64,000 bases of DNA, taken from NCBI GenBank assembly GCA_026214975.1, contig CM047810.1, positions 38,743,280 through 38,807,279 on the forward strand, given 5' to 3'. The translations under genes were made by a program, and so were the position numbers. Positions 1-12,539 of this stretch are shown here, one piece after another. The DNA is from Gentiana macrophylla. Taxonomy: Eukaryota > Streptophyta > Magnoliopsida > Gentianales > Gentianaceae. A model generated the notes under the pieces. It was given only the letters and a program-made list of their open reading frames with translations, was not told where the DNA came from and ran no database searches. Numbering within the stretch: the first letter of the stretch is position 1; the number at the start of each line of letters is the position of its first letter.

Positions 1-1184
1 GTGACATAATCTAGAAAATTTTCTTTTCCTAATTTATCTATATGTGAGGCGCCATTATGTCATTATTTTTAATAGAAAATGTCTTTTCTATTTTACATAT
101 TATTTACCAAATAAATAATATTGCATATTCATTAAATAGACCACTATTTAATTTATTCTCGAGGTTCCATAAAACGAGAAAACACTCATGTGTTAGAGCC
201 AACCCGGGGACCATGGATCTATAACCAGTAGCTACAATAAATTAAATAAAATATTCATCGAACGGAATATTTCTACTTAACTCATTAATTCCGGAATTAC
301 GCCACCATAAATCCGAAACTGAACTCTATCGATTATAGATATAACTTATTCTCAAAACGTCGAGTCGAGTCGATAAGTGTCCACTAATATAATCATTAAA
401 TATAAACTAACCCTCCATAGACTATCCGTAATGAAGCAGGATTATTTCCGTAAACCTTCTTCAATACATCTTATCATTATTTACCATTAACCCACTAGTG
501 ATCAATTAGTTCATAACTAGTACGAACTCCATGGATGGATCAGTTTCTAGGATTAACAAATAAGGGGATTGTCTTTCTACTTCACGTAGGAAGGAATGGA
601 TTCCATATCTGTGAAACACACACTTCTCACTCATTCCAGAATAGTGCCAACGTGAAAGTGATTCGGACCGCGCCTCTTAGCGATCCTTAACGAACACAAC
701 AAACCCTATCCGGAAACAAGTAGGAGTCTGTAATCACTTTAGGATTAAGGTTAATCCATATATGATCATCTTGTGATTTAATAAGATTTCTCAATCACGG
801 ATTTATATGAGAAACTCATATTAAATCGGTCCAGTCCTATATGACTCTCATCATATATAAATGCCCCACTTAGACAACCAATGTCGACGGTCCGGATAAG
901 ACGGTCACACCTTAAAGTGTTCTGGACGCATTAATGGTGGTTTAATCAATAGACCCCATACTTTGATTAACTTCACCATGGACTTACAGTTCAAGTGTAT
1001 CGCCATAAACTTAATCCTCATGTGTGACACACACTAAATTATATGGCTACATATGATACGACTTAGGGTTTTCCATAGTGTATTACTTATAAGCACGAAG
1101 CAAATAATAAGATGAGAATAAATCTGTCATTTATTAATTATAAAAACAATTACATAAATTGTCTTTCGGGCGCTACTTCCAACA
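1..1184 (-). mobile_element. Partial Copia-like LTR, truncated by window start
   Basis: Read on the minus strand, the sequence begins TGTTGGAAGTAGCGCCCG at 1184, which is a typical Copia LTR 5' terminus. It continues leftward through AT-rich non-coding sequence to the window edge, so the other terminus is not visible. The layout (long, non-coding, TGTTGG start) resembles the Copia LTRs at 28085 and 33483, but the sequence is different enough to be another family. Whether it is a solo LTR or part of an element further left cannot be decided. Confidence 0.6.
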
Positions 1185-1547
1185 TACACAACATCTTAAC
1201 CCCTATCAAATAAGGAGGTAGTAGATGATAGCCTTATACCTAATACTAAAATTTCCATCTCAGAGCAAGAGGAGGAGCATCCTGGTACATGATATGCTTA
1301 TGATCATGCAAGACCTGAATACAACCTTCTGACAAGGGAAGCCCGGTTTACAAGCCTTAGAGCTATACATGAGGAGTTAACACAAATAGTTCATGAAAGG
1401 ATTGTCTATGACACAAGAAAAAGCAAAGTTCAATAAGAAAGAGAAGGGTTTAGGGTTATCACCAGAAAAAAGGGGAAGGAAAAACTACTGAACCCTAAAA
1501 CCCAATGTAAGTACCAGATCATCAGTTTTGAAGCTCCATCCCCCTCT
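1185..1547 (+). other. Probable LINE ORF1 3' remnant / leader
   Basis: No intact ORF is present. Translation gives a charged tail (KEKGLGLSPEKRGRK) with several stops just upstream of the LINE endonuclease start. This is where ORF1 of a plant L1 element would end. The assignment rests mainly on position. Confidence 0.3.
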
Positions 1548-2267
1548 ATGATGAATTGCTTATTCTGGAATATATGGGGTCTGGGGGAAAAAAATCTTTC
1601 AGACGCCTAAAAAACTCATAAAAATACATGAAGTCTCTCTTATGTCTATTTCTGAACTTATGCTATCCAGTACTCAGTTAGATGCTAAGCGGATTAACCT
1701 TGGGTTTGCCAATAGATTTGCTGCCCCTAATGACAAACTTTGGGTTTTTTGGTCCTACACTGGTAATGTGAAAATTATCCGTGTGTGCTGAAAGCGTGGT
1801 CACCCTTAAATTTTAAGGGCAAAATTCTTTTACTGGTTTCTTGTATATAAGGAAAATGCACCAGAATCTTGAGGGCTACTACATGGATCACTTTAGAAAG
1901 TCTTGCTCATATTAACATTCCGTGGATGATTGGAGGGGACTTTTATGCCATTAGATCTCATGAGGAATGTGCTACTTCCTCTAGTCCAAGCATATGTTCT
2001 ATGGAGGACTTCAATGCCCTCATTTCCTCTTGTGGTGTACATGAACTCCCCACAACTAGCTCTCTCTTCACTTGGTCTAACTGGAGGCATTCTTCTTATG
2101 TTAAAGAGAAACTTGATCGTTTGTTGTTCAATAATAAGTGGATGGATAGAGAGGATAATGGCTCAGTTCAAGTTTTGAACAGGACAGGCTCTGACCATGC
2201 CCCTCTTCTCTACACTGAGAAACTACAATCAGCCGGCCCTTCCTCCATCAAATTTCAGAATATGTGA
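1548..2267 (+). pseudogene. LINE endonuclease domain (broken)
   Basis: It begins ATG-ATG followed by NCLFWNIWGLG, the usual N-terminus of plant LINE endonucleases. The C-terminal half is open from 1869. It shows GGDFYAIRS (the usual GDFN is here GDFY), FTWSN, LDRLLFNNKW and TGSDHAPLL, where SDH is the catalytic endonuclease motif. The N-terminal half is interrupted by stops around 1610-1860. Confidence 0.8.
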
Positions 2268-2439
2268 CTGCTACATTAAAACTTTCAGCATGTTGTGCAA
2301 GGAAATTGGAATAAACCCACAACTGGTACTGCTGATGGTATGATCCACTTTATGTTCAAGCTCAAGAGATTAAAAGCTGAACTCAAAACCTAGAACAAGT
2401 CAATTTTTGGGTATATTCATGCTAGGGTTAAAGACCATG

Positions 2440-3740
2440 AAAGGTACGTTTTAAATCTTGAGGCAGATTATGATGCCCACCCCACTACTGACAATAGAAT
2501 TGCTCTGGACAAGGTCCAAGCCCTTTATAATCTCAGTCTTGCCCAGCAGGAAGAATTTCGGAGACACAAATCTAGATTCAAATGGTTCAAGGAGGGTGAT
2601 CGAAATACAACCTTTCTTCATGCTACTGCCAAGGAAAATTTTCGAAGACTAGCGATACACAAGCTCAAAGATAATTAAGAAGCGGCTTGTGAATCAGATG
2701 GATGTTGGTGTCCAGTTCTACAGTTCTCTTTTCAGAGATGACACTGCCCTCAATGAAAATTCCCTTGAGGACATCATTTGTCATCCATAGCCTTTTTACT
2801 GAAGACATGAACCAGGATCTTTTGAAGCAGCTCTCTTTGAAGGAAGTTAAAGCTGTTGTTTTTTATTTGGATCCTAACAGTGCTGCTGGTATGGATGGTT
2901 TTCTGGTGCTTTCTATAAGTCTTGCTAGGATACGATTGCTATGGATATTTATAATACAGCTCAGGATTTTCTTGATGGTGGGTATATCCTTCAATCCATA
3001 GGTGCAACTCTCATTACTCTGGTGCCAATAAAAGAGGTTCATATTTCCTTTTCTGATTTCAGACCTATAGCTTTGAGTACTTTTATTAATAAAATATTCA
3101 CCAAGATTCTGTGTTCTAGGCTCCAACAACTCCTCCCACTTTTAATTTCTAGTGAACAGTCTGCCTTCCTCCAAGGTATGGGCATCTCTGACAGTGTCTT
3201 ATTTGTACAAGTGCTTGTGCAATTTGTGCATAAGAAAGCTAGAGGTCGTAATATTCTCTTCAAATTTGATGTTGCTAAGGCATTTGATAGGGTTTCCTGG
3301 CCCTTTCTTCAAGCTCTTTTGCTTAAATTTAAATTTTCTCCTATTTTGTCACCACTTATTAGAAACAATTTAAAGTTTAGTTAGTTTTCCATTTTAATCA
3401 ATGGGCATCCTCTTTGGTTTCTTTCAAAATACTAAAGGAATTAAATAGAGAGATCCATGTCTCTATATCTCTTCATTTTGGTGTCTGAAGCTCTTACTAG
3501 AGTTTAAAACATATTTTTAACACTACTGCTACTGAACACTATGATGTCCTTAGGGGTTTCCTTATGATCATCCACTGTATGTTGATGACCTAATTGTATT
3601 TTCTAGAGCTACCAAAAATCAATCCAAAACCTTTTCTATTTTCTTACTCGGTTATGATCTAGCCTCTGGTCAAAATATAAATGCACATAAGAGTTCTTTC
3701 ATCATATCCAAGCATGCTAGCACTAACACTTTGTTTCTAT
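2440..3740 (+). pseudogene. LINE reverse transcriptase domain (broken)
   Basis: The longest open part (2941-3384) carries FRPIALSTFINKIFTKIL, SSEQSAFLQGMGISDSV and FKFDVAKAFDRVSW, which are RT blocks 1-3 of non-LTR elements. The YVDD active-site box, as PLYVDDLIVFSRAT, lies downstream at 3578-3589 in another frame. Frameshifts at about 2650-2700, 2930 and 3390 make it a pseudogene. Confidence 0.85.
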
Positions 3741-4017
3741 GGTTGAGAATGTCACTAATATAGCAAAAGCTCTTTTCCCTTCACCTATCGGGTTGCCCCA
3801 TTTATGTGGGAAGACCAAAAGCGACTTATTTCCATCCAGTTGATTCGAAACTAGAGCACAAACTACGAGGGACGGTATACCAAGTTCCTTTACGTGAAGG
3901 CAAGTGTTTTTTAATAAAACATGTCCTTCTTTGCAATTCAATACATATTTTGGCGACTTTAAAACTCCTATCTCTGTTTTCAAAAATATTGAGCATATCT
4001 TATCGTATTTCCTTTAG

Positions 4018-4610
4018 TTGGATACTGATTCTTGCAGAAGACGTATATGGAAAAAATGGGCAGATATTTGTTTACCAACTTTGGAAGGTGGTTTGGGTGT
4101 TAGGAACTTCAGAACTCTCCAACAAGCTTTTGCTTGCAAACTTTGGTGGAAGATCAGAAATGACCAGGGTACTTGGGCAAAAACTCTAATGGCTTCTTCA
4201 TTTCCTTTGTATAGACTATACAGTTGGAAGCTTCTTGCAGATGTTCATGAACTGGTTGATGAGAAAATGAGATATCAGGGGCATCCTCTTAATAGATGGG
4301 TATGGGCTCCTTAAGCTTTTCGTAAATTCTCTATCAAATCTGCATATTAGATCTTCGAGAAGAAGAATTCAACCCTATATGATCTCAAGGAGATCTGGAA
4401 ACCTCTTTTACCCCTCGAATACTTTATTTTTTTGTCTAGAGAATTCACAATGGTTTGTTGCCTTTTGTTGATCAGCTCTCCAATTTTGGTATTAATGGAC
4501 CTTTCAAGTGCATGTTTTGCAATGCTGAGGAAAATATTGAGCATGTCTTTTGGTACTGTGAATACACTCAGCAGGTTTAGGCTCACTTCCATTAAATCCT
4601 TCACTTAGGT
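4018..4610 (+). pseudogene. LINE post-RT region and zf-RVT remnant
   Basis: The open stretch 4018-4314 contains GGLGVRNFRTLQQAF and CKLWWKIRND, characteristic of the thumb region after plant LINE RT. Around 4500 another frame reads CMFCNAEENIEHVFWYC, matching the zf-RVT cysteine/histidine pattern. Stops separate the pieces. Confidence 0.7.
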
Positions 4611-4919
4611 CACAACCTACAAAGCTTTCGGGATGCTTTGCAATGCTGGTTCCACCCACATTCTAAGGGTGCTATCAAAACTATCTTCTTACACTTCCTT
4701 CCCTTATCTGCTGGGAGATTTGGAAGGCAAGAAATAAAGATTTCTTTGAAGATAAAATAATTGTTGTCAATACTATAATCTTTTCTGTTACAAAACTTGT
4801 TCAATACATTAGTCAGAGTTTGCATCTTCATAGAGCTTGTGAAGATAATGATGTTATGCTCTCTACTAGCCTTCTTATGCACTTCACCCCCAAAACCAGA
4901 CCTGAATATATGACTATTT

Positions 4920-5350
4920 TCTAGAAGTTTCCTGGTGAGGCTTATAAATTGAATATTGATGGCTCTTATCTTGGGAATCCTGGGGTTGCTGATGGGGGTT
5001 ATATTATCATGGGTCACCAGGGTAATGTCATTATTGCTGCCTGAAGAGCATATGGTATTGCTACAAACATGCAAGCTGAGGTTCAGGCTTTGCCGGATGG
5101 CATTCAACACTATGTCACTTTAGGTCTCCAAAATGTCCATCTTGAACCACATTCCCAGGTTTTGGTTGATATGGTGCATAAAAGAAGATAGGTCCCTTGG
5201 AAATACACTTTAGATGTCATTCAGATACAAGATCTTATTGCTGCTCACCATTTCACCTTGACTCACATCTTTAGAGAGGCAAATGGCCCAGCTACTATTT
5301 GGCAAAACAAGCAAGCTCTACTCAAGAATCTCACATTTTTACAAGAGAGC
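4920..5350 (+). pseudogene. LINE RNase H-like (RVT_3) domain
   Basis: The frame reads KLNIDGSYLGNPGVADGGYI, then a stop, then QAEVQALPDGIQ and THIFREANGPATIW. This is the D-E-D arrangement of the RNase H-like domain at the C-terminus of plant LINE ORF2. An in-frame stop near 5041 and another near 5190 break it. Confidence 0.75.
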
Positions 5351-5479
5351 AGATTGTTGGTGATTTGGGACAAGAGACTTTCTTCTGCTCTCTACTATCA
5401 GAATCAGAATATGAATCATCACTATGCATCCTGGGAAGCACCATTCATATTTATGAAGGGTGAAAACTGGTGGTTTTGA

Positions 5480-6055
5480 TCCATCTTACTTTTCTATTCC
5501 CCTGCTCTTAGGACCGTGCTGTTGTTTTAGACCCTTGTGCTTCTTTTTGCAGACATTTGTTGGAAAATTAATGTACTGTTTTACTTAGAGGATCAAGTTG
5601 TCTTCCCACCCCTTGTTGCTTACAGGAATACTGCTCAACGAAAAATCTGGCTTATAGCCTGGATATACTGTTCAATGGAAGATTTGGCGTATAGCCTGGA
5701 TACATGTTGCTCTTTGTACAGGATATCAATCATGCGAGAGTTTTCTAGGAAATACACCCCCTTCTTTTTACTCATCTGGGAGCATCAGAGGCCTGGTTTT
5801 TTGTTTTCCTGCTTTATTTTGCTTGTAATAGGATGGGGTGCATTAGGTTCCCCTTAGCATTATGTTTTATTTTTTCATGTGTTGTGTCTAGAGGGAGGTT
5901 TTCAACATATGAAGGACCATACTCTTTCCTTAGCACCCAGGTTTTCCCACCTCGGGTTTGCCAGACTAAGGTTTTGTGGAGGTGGTGTACATGTGTTGTT
6001 GACACTATTTTTTGGTACAGTCAGGATGACTTGTATAACTTCAGTTTTAATTTAA
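5480..6055 (+). other. LINE 3' UTR
   Basis: Non-coding sequence follows the RNase H domain and contains AGCACCCAGGTTTTCCCACC and related blocks that are typical of plant LINE 3' UTRs. It ends in an A-rich run at about 6050. The same blocks recur at 57344-57422. Confidence 0.6.
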
Positions 6056-6233
6056 AAAAAAATGATCTAATTTTTACCAGAAAAAGGGTTTATCAGAAGT
6101 AGTTCTGTGTTTATAGTCGCCAAATTGACTATACATGTAAAGCTCATTTACTCGTAGCGCGGGTCGTCCAACATAATGACTTCCAATTCAGTGTCGTAAT
6201 TGCACTCTAATTAATGCTTTATCCTATGTATTT

Positions 6234-7257
6234 TCACCGTGAAAACCCTTCCAGAGCATTCATCTTGTACCTCACATGCACCTTAATTGAAGACCTTTTT
6301 GACGATATATGGTCCGAACCATCTTGACTGCAACTTTCCAGGGAAGAGATGAAGACACAAATTGTATACATAACCTTGTCTCCAACTTTGAAGGTGCGGT
6401 TCAGAATCTTCTTATCGTGCGGGCGCTTCGTTCTTTCCTTGTAAATCTTAGCATTCTCGTATGCTTGCAATCTAAACTCTTCTAGTCGATTCAATTCCAA
6501 TAATATCTTTTCTCTGGCTAGACTTTCATCAATATTTAGGAACCTCGTAGCCCACAAGGCTCGATGCTCTAGCTCAACCGGAAAATGGCATGCTTTCCCA
6601 AAGACAATCATGTAGACAGACATCCCAATCGTGGTCTTGTATGCAGTTCTGTATGCCCCAAAGCCCATCAGCTAATTTAAAGGACCAGTCTTTCCTCGTG
6701 GGATTAACCATCTTTTCTAAAATCCTCTTGATCTCCCTATTAATCACCTCGACATGTCAACTGTTATGTGGGTGATAAGCTGCCACAACCTTGTGTCGCA
6801 CTCTATACCTGATCATCAACTTTTCAAACAATGTATTACAAAAGTGGCTCCCTCCATCACTGATCATGGCTCTTGGTACCCCAAACCTCGTCAAAATGTT
6901 CTTCTTTAGAAACCTCAGGACAACCCATGCATCATTTGTAGGTGAGGCCACTACCTCCATCCATATGGAAACATAGTCAACCGCCACCAAGATGTAATGA
7001 TTAGATTTTGATGATGTGAATGGTCCAACAAAATCAAATTTCCATACATAAAATAATTCCAGCTCAAGGATATTGTGCAGTGGCATCTTATTCCGCTTAG
7101 AAATATTACCTGTCATCTGGAAGGAATGACAAGCTCTTGTAAACTCGTAAGCAGACTTAATAATTGTTGACCGGTAAAATCCACACTGCAGTACATTGGT
7201 TGTTGTCTTGTCTGGTCCATAATGTCCTCCAACTTCTCTTGAGTGGCAATATTCCAA
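6234..7257 (-). pseudogene. Gypsy integrase (broken)
   Basis: Two open pieces are visible. The first (7257-6757) has the zinc-binding region and catalytic core: YCHSREVGGHYGPDKT, then WKFDFVGPF with the first Asp, then GVPRAMISDGGSHFC with the second Asp. The second (6668-6234) has [29 protein letters not shown] and TFKVGDKVM. Stops between 6670 and 6756 separate them. Confidence 0.85.
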
Positions 7258-7569
7258 TATACTTGGGATCTTGTCATCATGGACACATCTCCTCAGAATG
7301 TTAACAGATCACATCTTATAAAGGTAAGGATCATCCCAATAATAATGCTTCAGCTCAGCAAAAAACTTATTCATGTCATTATTTGTGAATTTTGGTGGTA
7401 GGTATACCTTCCCTACTCTTGATGTAACTTGTCCAGGCTTGGGCGAGACTCGGCTTGAGCCTTGAGCTACTACAGAGACCGCAAAGAGTTGTTCATCTGG
7501 AAGGTATTCATCAATCTCAGTAGATTGCTCTTTTTCAATCAGTGTTAACCTTGACAGGTGGTCAACAAC

Positions 7570-7800
7570 CTAGTTCTTGGACACTTTCTTGTCCTTAATC
7601 TCAACATCAAATTCTTGTAAGAGTAGAATCAACCTCAAAAATTTTGTCTTGGAGTCTTGCTTAGTCAGTTGATACTTCAAAGCTGCACGGTCAGTGAAAA
7701 TCGTGACTTTAGATCCTATAAGATAAGATCTAAATTTGTCAAATGCAAAGATCACAGCTAAGAGTTCTTTCTTCGTGGTCGCATAATTCATTTTGGGCAC
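7570..7800 (-). pseudogene. Gypsy RNase H domain fragment
   Basis: The open frame reads NYATTKKELLAVIFAFDKFR and then GSKVTIFTDRAALKYQLTK, the second half of the classical RNase H domain following gypsy RT. It is truncated at both ends by stops. Confidence 0.85.
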
Positions 7801-8568
7801 TATTGAGGGTACGACTTGCGTAATAAATTGGCTTAAAGATTTTGTCCACTCGTTGTCCTAAGGCTGCTCCAACTGCCGTATCACTGGCATCACACATCAG
7901 CTCAAAAGGTTGGTTCCAATCTGGGCTACCAGAATTGGGGCTGTTATCAACATTTGTTTCAATGTGTGGAATGCCTTATTGCATTCTTCTCCAAACACAA
8001 AGGGCACATCATTTGCAAGCAATTCAGTCAAAGGTCTAGAAATCTTGGAAAAGTCATTTATGAACCTCCTATAAAATCACGCGTGGCCAAGAAAGGCTCG
8101 CAGCATTTTTAAGTATTTTGGAGGTGGCAACTTGTCTATGACCTCAATCTTACCTTTGTCTACCTCCATTCCTCTCTTGATATCTTGTGAGCTAACATGA
8201 TTCCTTCAATGACCATAAAATGGCACTTCTCCCTATTTAGCACAAGGTTGGTCTCTCCACAGCATTTAAGCACCTTACTCTAGTTGTCCAGACACTCATC
8301 ATAACTGTGTCCAGAAACTGAAAAACCATCAATGAAAATTTCTAGAAAATCCTCCATCATGTCTGCAAAAAACGACATCAAGCACCTTTGGAATGTTGCT
8401 GGAGCATTACATAATCCAAAAGGCATGCGATCATATGCGAATGTTCCATAAGGACATGTGAAAGTTTTCTTATCAAGGTCCTCAGGTGCAACGTGTATCT
8501 GGTATTAACCAGGATACCCATCTAGAAAATAATAGAATGTGTGACTGCTTAATCTCCCCAATATCTGA
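7801..8568 (-). pseudogene. Gypsy reverse transcriptase (broken)
   Basis: Translation on the minus strand gives GRLSSHTFYYFLDGYPG, TFTCPYGTFAYDRMPFGLC, NAPATFQRCLMSFF and FIDGFSVSG. The catalytic YxDD box is degraded to FIDG. Several stops interrupt the frame. The N-terminal part is lost at the Copia junction at 8568/8569. Confidence 0.8.
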
Positions 8569-10536
8569 TGTTAGGACATCTATGCGGGAACGCAGCGGAA
8601 TTCAAAATTTTATTTCCTTTCTAACCAAGATCGACTTCGTTTAAGCAACAAACATAAAAGGAAGTAGACTAAGAAATACCTTGGATGATCTAAAATAGAT
8701 CATCGCTTTGTCTCTGATTTGTAGTCTCTGCATGAAGCCGCCCAAGTGTTCGGTCTCTACCGCTAGTCCACACGAACAACCCACCGGAATCCCACCATGG
8801 ATCTCTACCAGAGAAACTCGGTTGCTAGACCAACATTTTCTCTCTCTCAAAACTCTATCTAGGAAGCTCTCTTATTTTTCACAAGAACTATTAATCTCTT
8901 GGAATTGTGATGTACAAAAAAAGCTAGCCAACTCATTTCTTATATAGGGTGTGTGGTGCCCCAGTGTGTCCCATCCCCAATAGGAAAAACTTCTAAGTAG
9001 AGTAAGGAGAAAGAAAACATTTTACTAGTAGAAATAAAGAAAATATATTTGATTGATTTATCACATTTATATCTAATATCTTATATCAAATATATTTCCA
9101 AAATATATATTGACAATATCTTATATTGATTTTTCAAAAAAAAATCTTATATTGAATATATCTTTAATATATTACCATAAATCAATTTTCACATGTGTGT
9201 AAATCTATATTTATTAATATCAAATAATTTGCAAAATCAATGTGTATCATATACACATCAATATGCGCCCTATATAGCCATAAATTGGCATCCGGAATAT
9301 TCTTAATTAATTAATATAATACTATGATTAATTAATTCGCAAAATACATGTATATCATATATATATACATATATAATTCGATATATACATAAAATATGTA
9401 TAGTTAATTATCCACATGTTAATATCTTGTATTTAATTTATTCATAATAAATAAATACCACAGTTAATTTATCACTATAACACTTTATAGTCGAGATAAA
9501 ACTTTTCTTATTTGGTTATCACTATAACCTCATTTTAATTCGGCTAGATGTTCTTATGTGTGTGACCCGATAGGCTTTCGAATATGTTGGCCGTAGGCAC
9601 AAAGTGCATTTTACTAAAATACCCCGCATACCTAATGATCATGGATAGCGTCTAGCAACACGTCCACGACCCCCAATCATCGGAAGAGTAAAAGGCAATG
9701 ACTACTACCTTTCATATGAAACGGTTACCGTGTAAATAGAATCCTATCGCAGGTACAATATCCATACAATCGTATCTCGAGTGTCAGTACATTAACGAAC
9801 GTATCTTATAATCTGGATATCATGCTCTCTCAAAGTAACTCATTTACTCCCACTTTGCAAAGATTCACGAGAGCTAGACATTCTTTATAAGAAGGCCCTT
9901 TCGGATATTTACTCATATTCATAGGATACGCGATTTTCGGACGAGCAACATGAATCCTACGCATGCTTCAGTATCACACCCAATCACTACCGCATGATCG
10001 CCCCATGGCTAGGGGAAACCTCAATAGTGTCAAAGTATGACAATCCACACCGTGATGCCATTAAGACTCCGGTCTTAGGATAATTACACAACCGCCACAT
10101 AGTGCGACACTTAATAAAGTAAGTGGGTCAGTCTAACGTACGCATTCTCTAATACACGTCCACGTACAGTCCAAGTGTCTCTACACTTTGATAGACGAGA
10201 TCTATTTATATCTTCAATAAGATAGAAGACATCTAATACATGCTAGTCTAATCATACTATCAATGTCCTGTTTGACAGTACATACGACTAGAGACATTTA
10301 AGTATCAAACTTATTAAAGTGATTTGAGATCTCATCAACCATAATCATTATTACGATTTCTCTTTCACAGTTTGATATTAGGGATGCTATCATATACAAT
10401 ATCATAATTGGTTCGTTAAACGAACAAATATTTTAAAAGTCATTTCATAAATGTATAAACATAAAGAGATAGTAGAAATGATCCGACCCGGTCAGATCCG
10501 GTCCAACCCGATTGGGTTTAGGACACTATTTCAACA
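8569..10536 (-). repeat. Copia 3' LTR (family of 28085 and 33483)
   Basis: On the minus strand it starts TGTTGAAATAGTGTCCTAAA and ends CGCAGCGGAATTC...CCTAACA. These termini match the LTR family at 28085-29903 and 33483-35287. Length is about 1.97 kb. The many differences from those copies indicate an older insertion. Small ORFs inside (for example near 8700 and 10450) are not conserved and are not genes. Confidence 0.75.
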
Positions 10537-11345
10537 ATATCCCACGTGGCCTAAAGCCAATCACTCGTACACACAAGCCCAAGTTGAAACACAAGAATCT
10601 CATACAATAATTGCGACTAACCCTAAGCGTGGAACAGATCACTATCCGTGGGGACTCAGACTATCTCCATATCATGCTCCAAATGACCAAGTCAAAAGGA
10701 ACCACCTCAACACACACATGAATCTCTGACGAGACACTGGTCCTTGCTTCAAGCAATGAATCCACCACTATATCAGCTATATAGTAAAGGTGGAAGAACC
10801 GTACAAGGTTCAAGAATGAACCACTTAGATTCATGTACTACTCCCTGCGCCTCTAAGGCACTACTGTGTTTTGGCTAAGTTGTAGAATCAACAGTGATCT
10901 CTAGCTAAGAACATTTTCAGATCACTGTATCACTCAATCAAAGTGACTGCAAACCCAAACTGTAGCTCCCACTATCTTCATATGACTCAGGGTATACATC
11001 TGTATATCTATGTTTATTCAATTCCAAGTTTCAATAAACTAGGAACCCATCCTTAACACGTTTAAGGATATTCTCGACATTCACCAGAATCACTTTCATA
11101 CTTACTCGTGACTCTTCATGCAGTATGAACTCCTGGTACATCTCTTATGATATGGATCCTATTGTAGTAGCAAAGGGAATCTTCCATAAGTATCATCATT
11201 CACCTTATCTTCAAGACTGACGTCCTATCACAGATAGACCCCAAGAACACTGGCTAGCAGTGTCTCTCAGCACTTTGGAGTTCTACCGCCTTTGGTAGCT
11301 AGATAGTCAAAATCTCCTTTTCACCAATGTCTACCGAACTAGATG
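8569..11345 (-). mobile_element. Truncated minus-strand Copia element, old
   Basis: An LTR at 8569-10536 is followed on its right by the element's 3' internal end. On the minus strand, GTGATTGGCTTTAGGCCACG leads to the LTR start TGTTGAAATAGTGTCC. The plus-strand element of the same family has GTGATTGGCTTTAGGCC just before its 3' LTR at 41114. About 10537-11345 is a heavily decayed RNase H/RT remnant with many stops. No 5' LTR was found. The right boundary is approximate. Confidence 0.7.
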
Positions 11346-11433
11346 TGCTGCCAAACACCATATTTACACGAATCATCCTCTTTTCAGCCACAAAAAGAGT
11401 ATTTTCCACCACCGATTCCGCCGAAGCTACAAG

Positions 11434-12500
11434 CTAATTTGTTGTATATGCCTCAAATTCACATTCCGTTTTGTTCATATGCATATTGGTTGTATGAAAT
11501 TCAGCCCCTGCTTTCTTTTTCACCTCTTCAACCTCATTCCTTGGGTTTTCACCTTTTTGAATTAAAGACTCTTCTGTAAGGGATGCTTCGAGATCGTTTT
11601 TGGATTTCTCGATATGCAGCTCGCTGGCATTATTCTCGGACACTGACTCCTTATCATCAGTTGTTATGTCCTACTTGAAAGCACTAAGTGACATATTTTC
11701 GCATTCAGCGACTTTAGGAACATCAATAATGCTTGAATCTGAGTAATGAAATTCATCTTTAGAACCCCATTCTCCAAGCTGCTTCAATCCATTGCTGTGA
11801 AAATGAGTGAGGACTTTCATCAAACAGTTGGCGTCCTTCGCTTCTTCTTCCATTTCTTGATCTTTCCGTTGGTTGGGGATTTTTGCCAAACACTTGGTAG
11901 GCGAAATCTGTTGAGCAACATGTTTCATCCTTGGCCATGAAATGATTTTCTCTTTACCACCAAAAACTCTATCATTTTGGAGTTGTTTCCCACGATGTAA
12001 GCACCCCGCTTCATTTTATTCAAAGCGGTTTGCACTTTGGGTGTTCCGGTGGGCGTATTTCTTCAAAGAAATCTTCTACGCATCTATCAACTCAAGAGAT
12101 CTTCTACGTGCCAAAATCCATCAAAAGCAGTAGATTTCTCTTAAACCTGGCGATTAATGAATCAGATTCACCATATCCGTTGTGAAACCCAGCAAACGAA
12201 GCTTCCTTTCCCATGTAGTTAAGAAACCAGCGTTCAACTTGTTCAATGCTAGAAGTAACACCAGCGTGCTTCCAACATCCTTGCTCACCGGCCGTGTACC
12301 GAGGAAAGTCTCGTTCAGCAGCGCCGGGAACCAATCGTTTTGTCTTCCTCATATCTTGTCTTAGATCGAACAGATTTTGACTCATCTCTATTGCAAACGT
12401 GTCAAGTTTCCGATCAATCTTTGACAAACCATCCCATAGGATTTCGAATCCCGAACACCGTCGCGGTTCCGGCTATCTTCCCAACTCAATTTAGTCATCG
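11434..12500 (-). pseudogene. Gag-like ORF of the truncated element
   Basis: The piece 12427-12104 reads FPRYTAGEQGCWK, VERWFLNYMGKEASF and SLIARFKRNLL, which is the Gag N-terminus. A further piece in another frame reads VEDFFEEIRPPEHPKCK. The pieces 11928-11671 and 11643-11434 share one frame separated by a TAG and code for an acidic, lysine-rich tail. Nothing resembling protease, RT or integrase follows. Confidence 0.6.
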
Positions 12501-12539
12501 GAATTGCCCAAGGGAAAACCTTACTACGATTCTGCCAAA

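Larger units (their letters stand above)
1548..6055 (+). mobile_element. Decayed L1-type LINE retrotransposon
   Basis: The domains occur in the order expected of a plant L1 ORF2. An apurinic endonuclease start (NCLFWNIWGLG) is followed by reverse transcriptase with a YVDD box at 3578-3589, a zinc-binding zf-RVT region and a C-terminal RNase H-like domain. A 3' UTR of about 550 bp ends in a short A-run near 6050. The frame is broken by many stops and frameshifts, so it is non-functional. A related 3' UTR fragment lies at 57344-57422. Confidence 0.85.
6150..8568 (-). mobile_element. Ty3/gypsy pol fragment (Athila/Tat-like)
   Basis: Minus-strand pol appears in Ty3/gypsy order from right to left: RT, RNase H, then integrase. 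The RT reads TFTCPYGTFAYDRMPFGLC and CHFMVIEG, and the integrase C-terminus reads [17 protein letters not shown], both usual in Athila/Tat-type elements. The coding frame has many stops. The right end is cut at 8568 by a Copia LTR. No gag or gypsy LTR was found, so only an internal piece remains. Confidence 0.85.

Noticed and set aside
8561..10541. ATATC on both sides of the 8569-10536 LTR as a target duplication (solo LTR)
   Set aside because: The right-hand ATATC belongs to the purine tract of the element's own internal 3' end (TTTAGGCCACGTGGGATAT on the minus strand). The LTR is therefore a 3' LTR with internal sequence attached, not a solo LTR.
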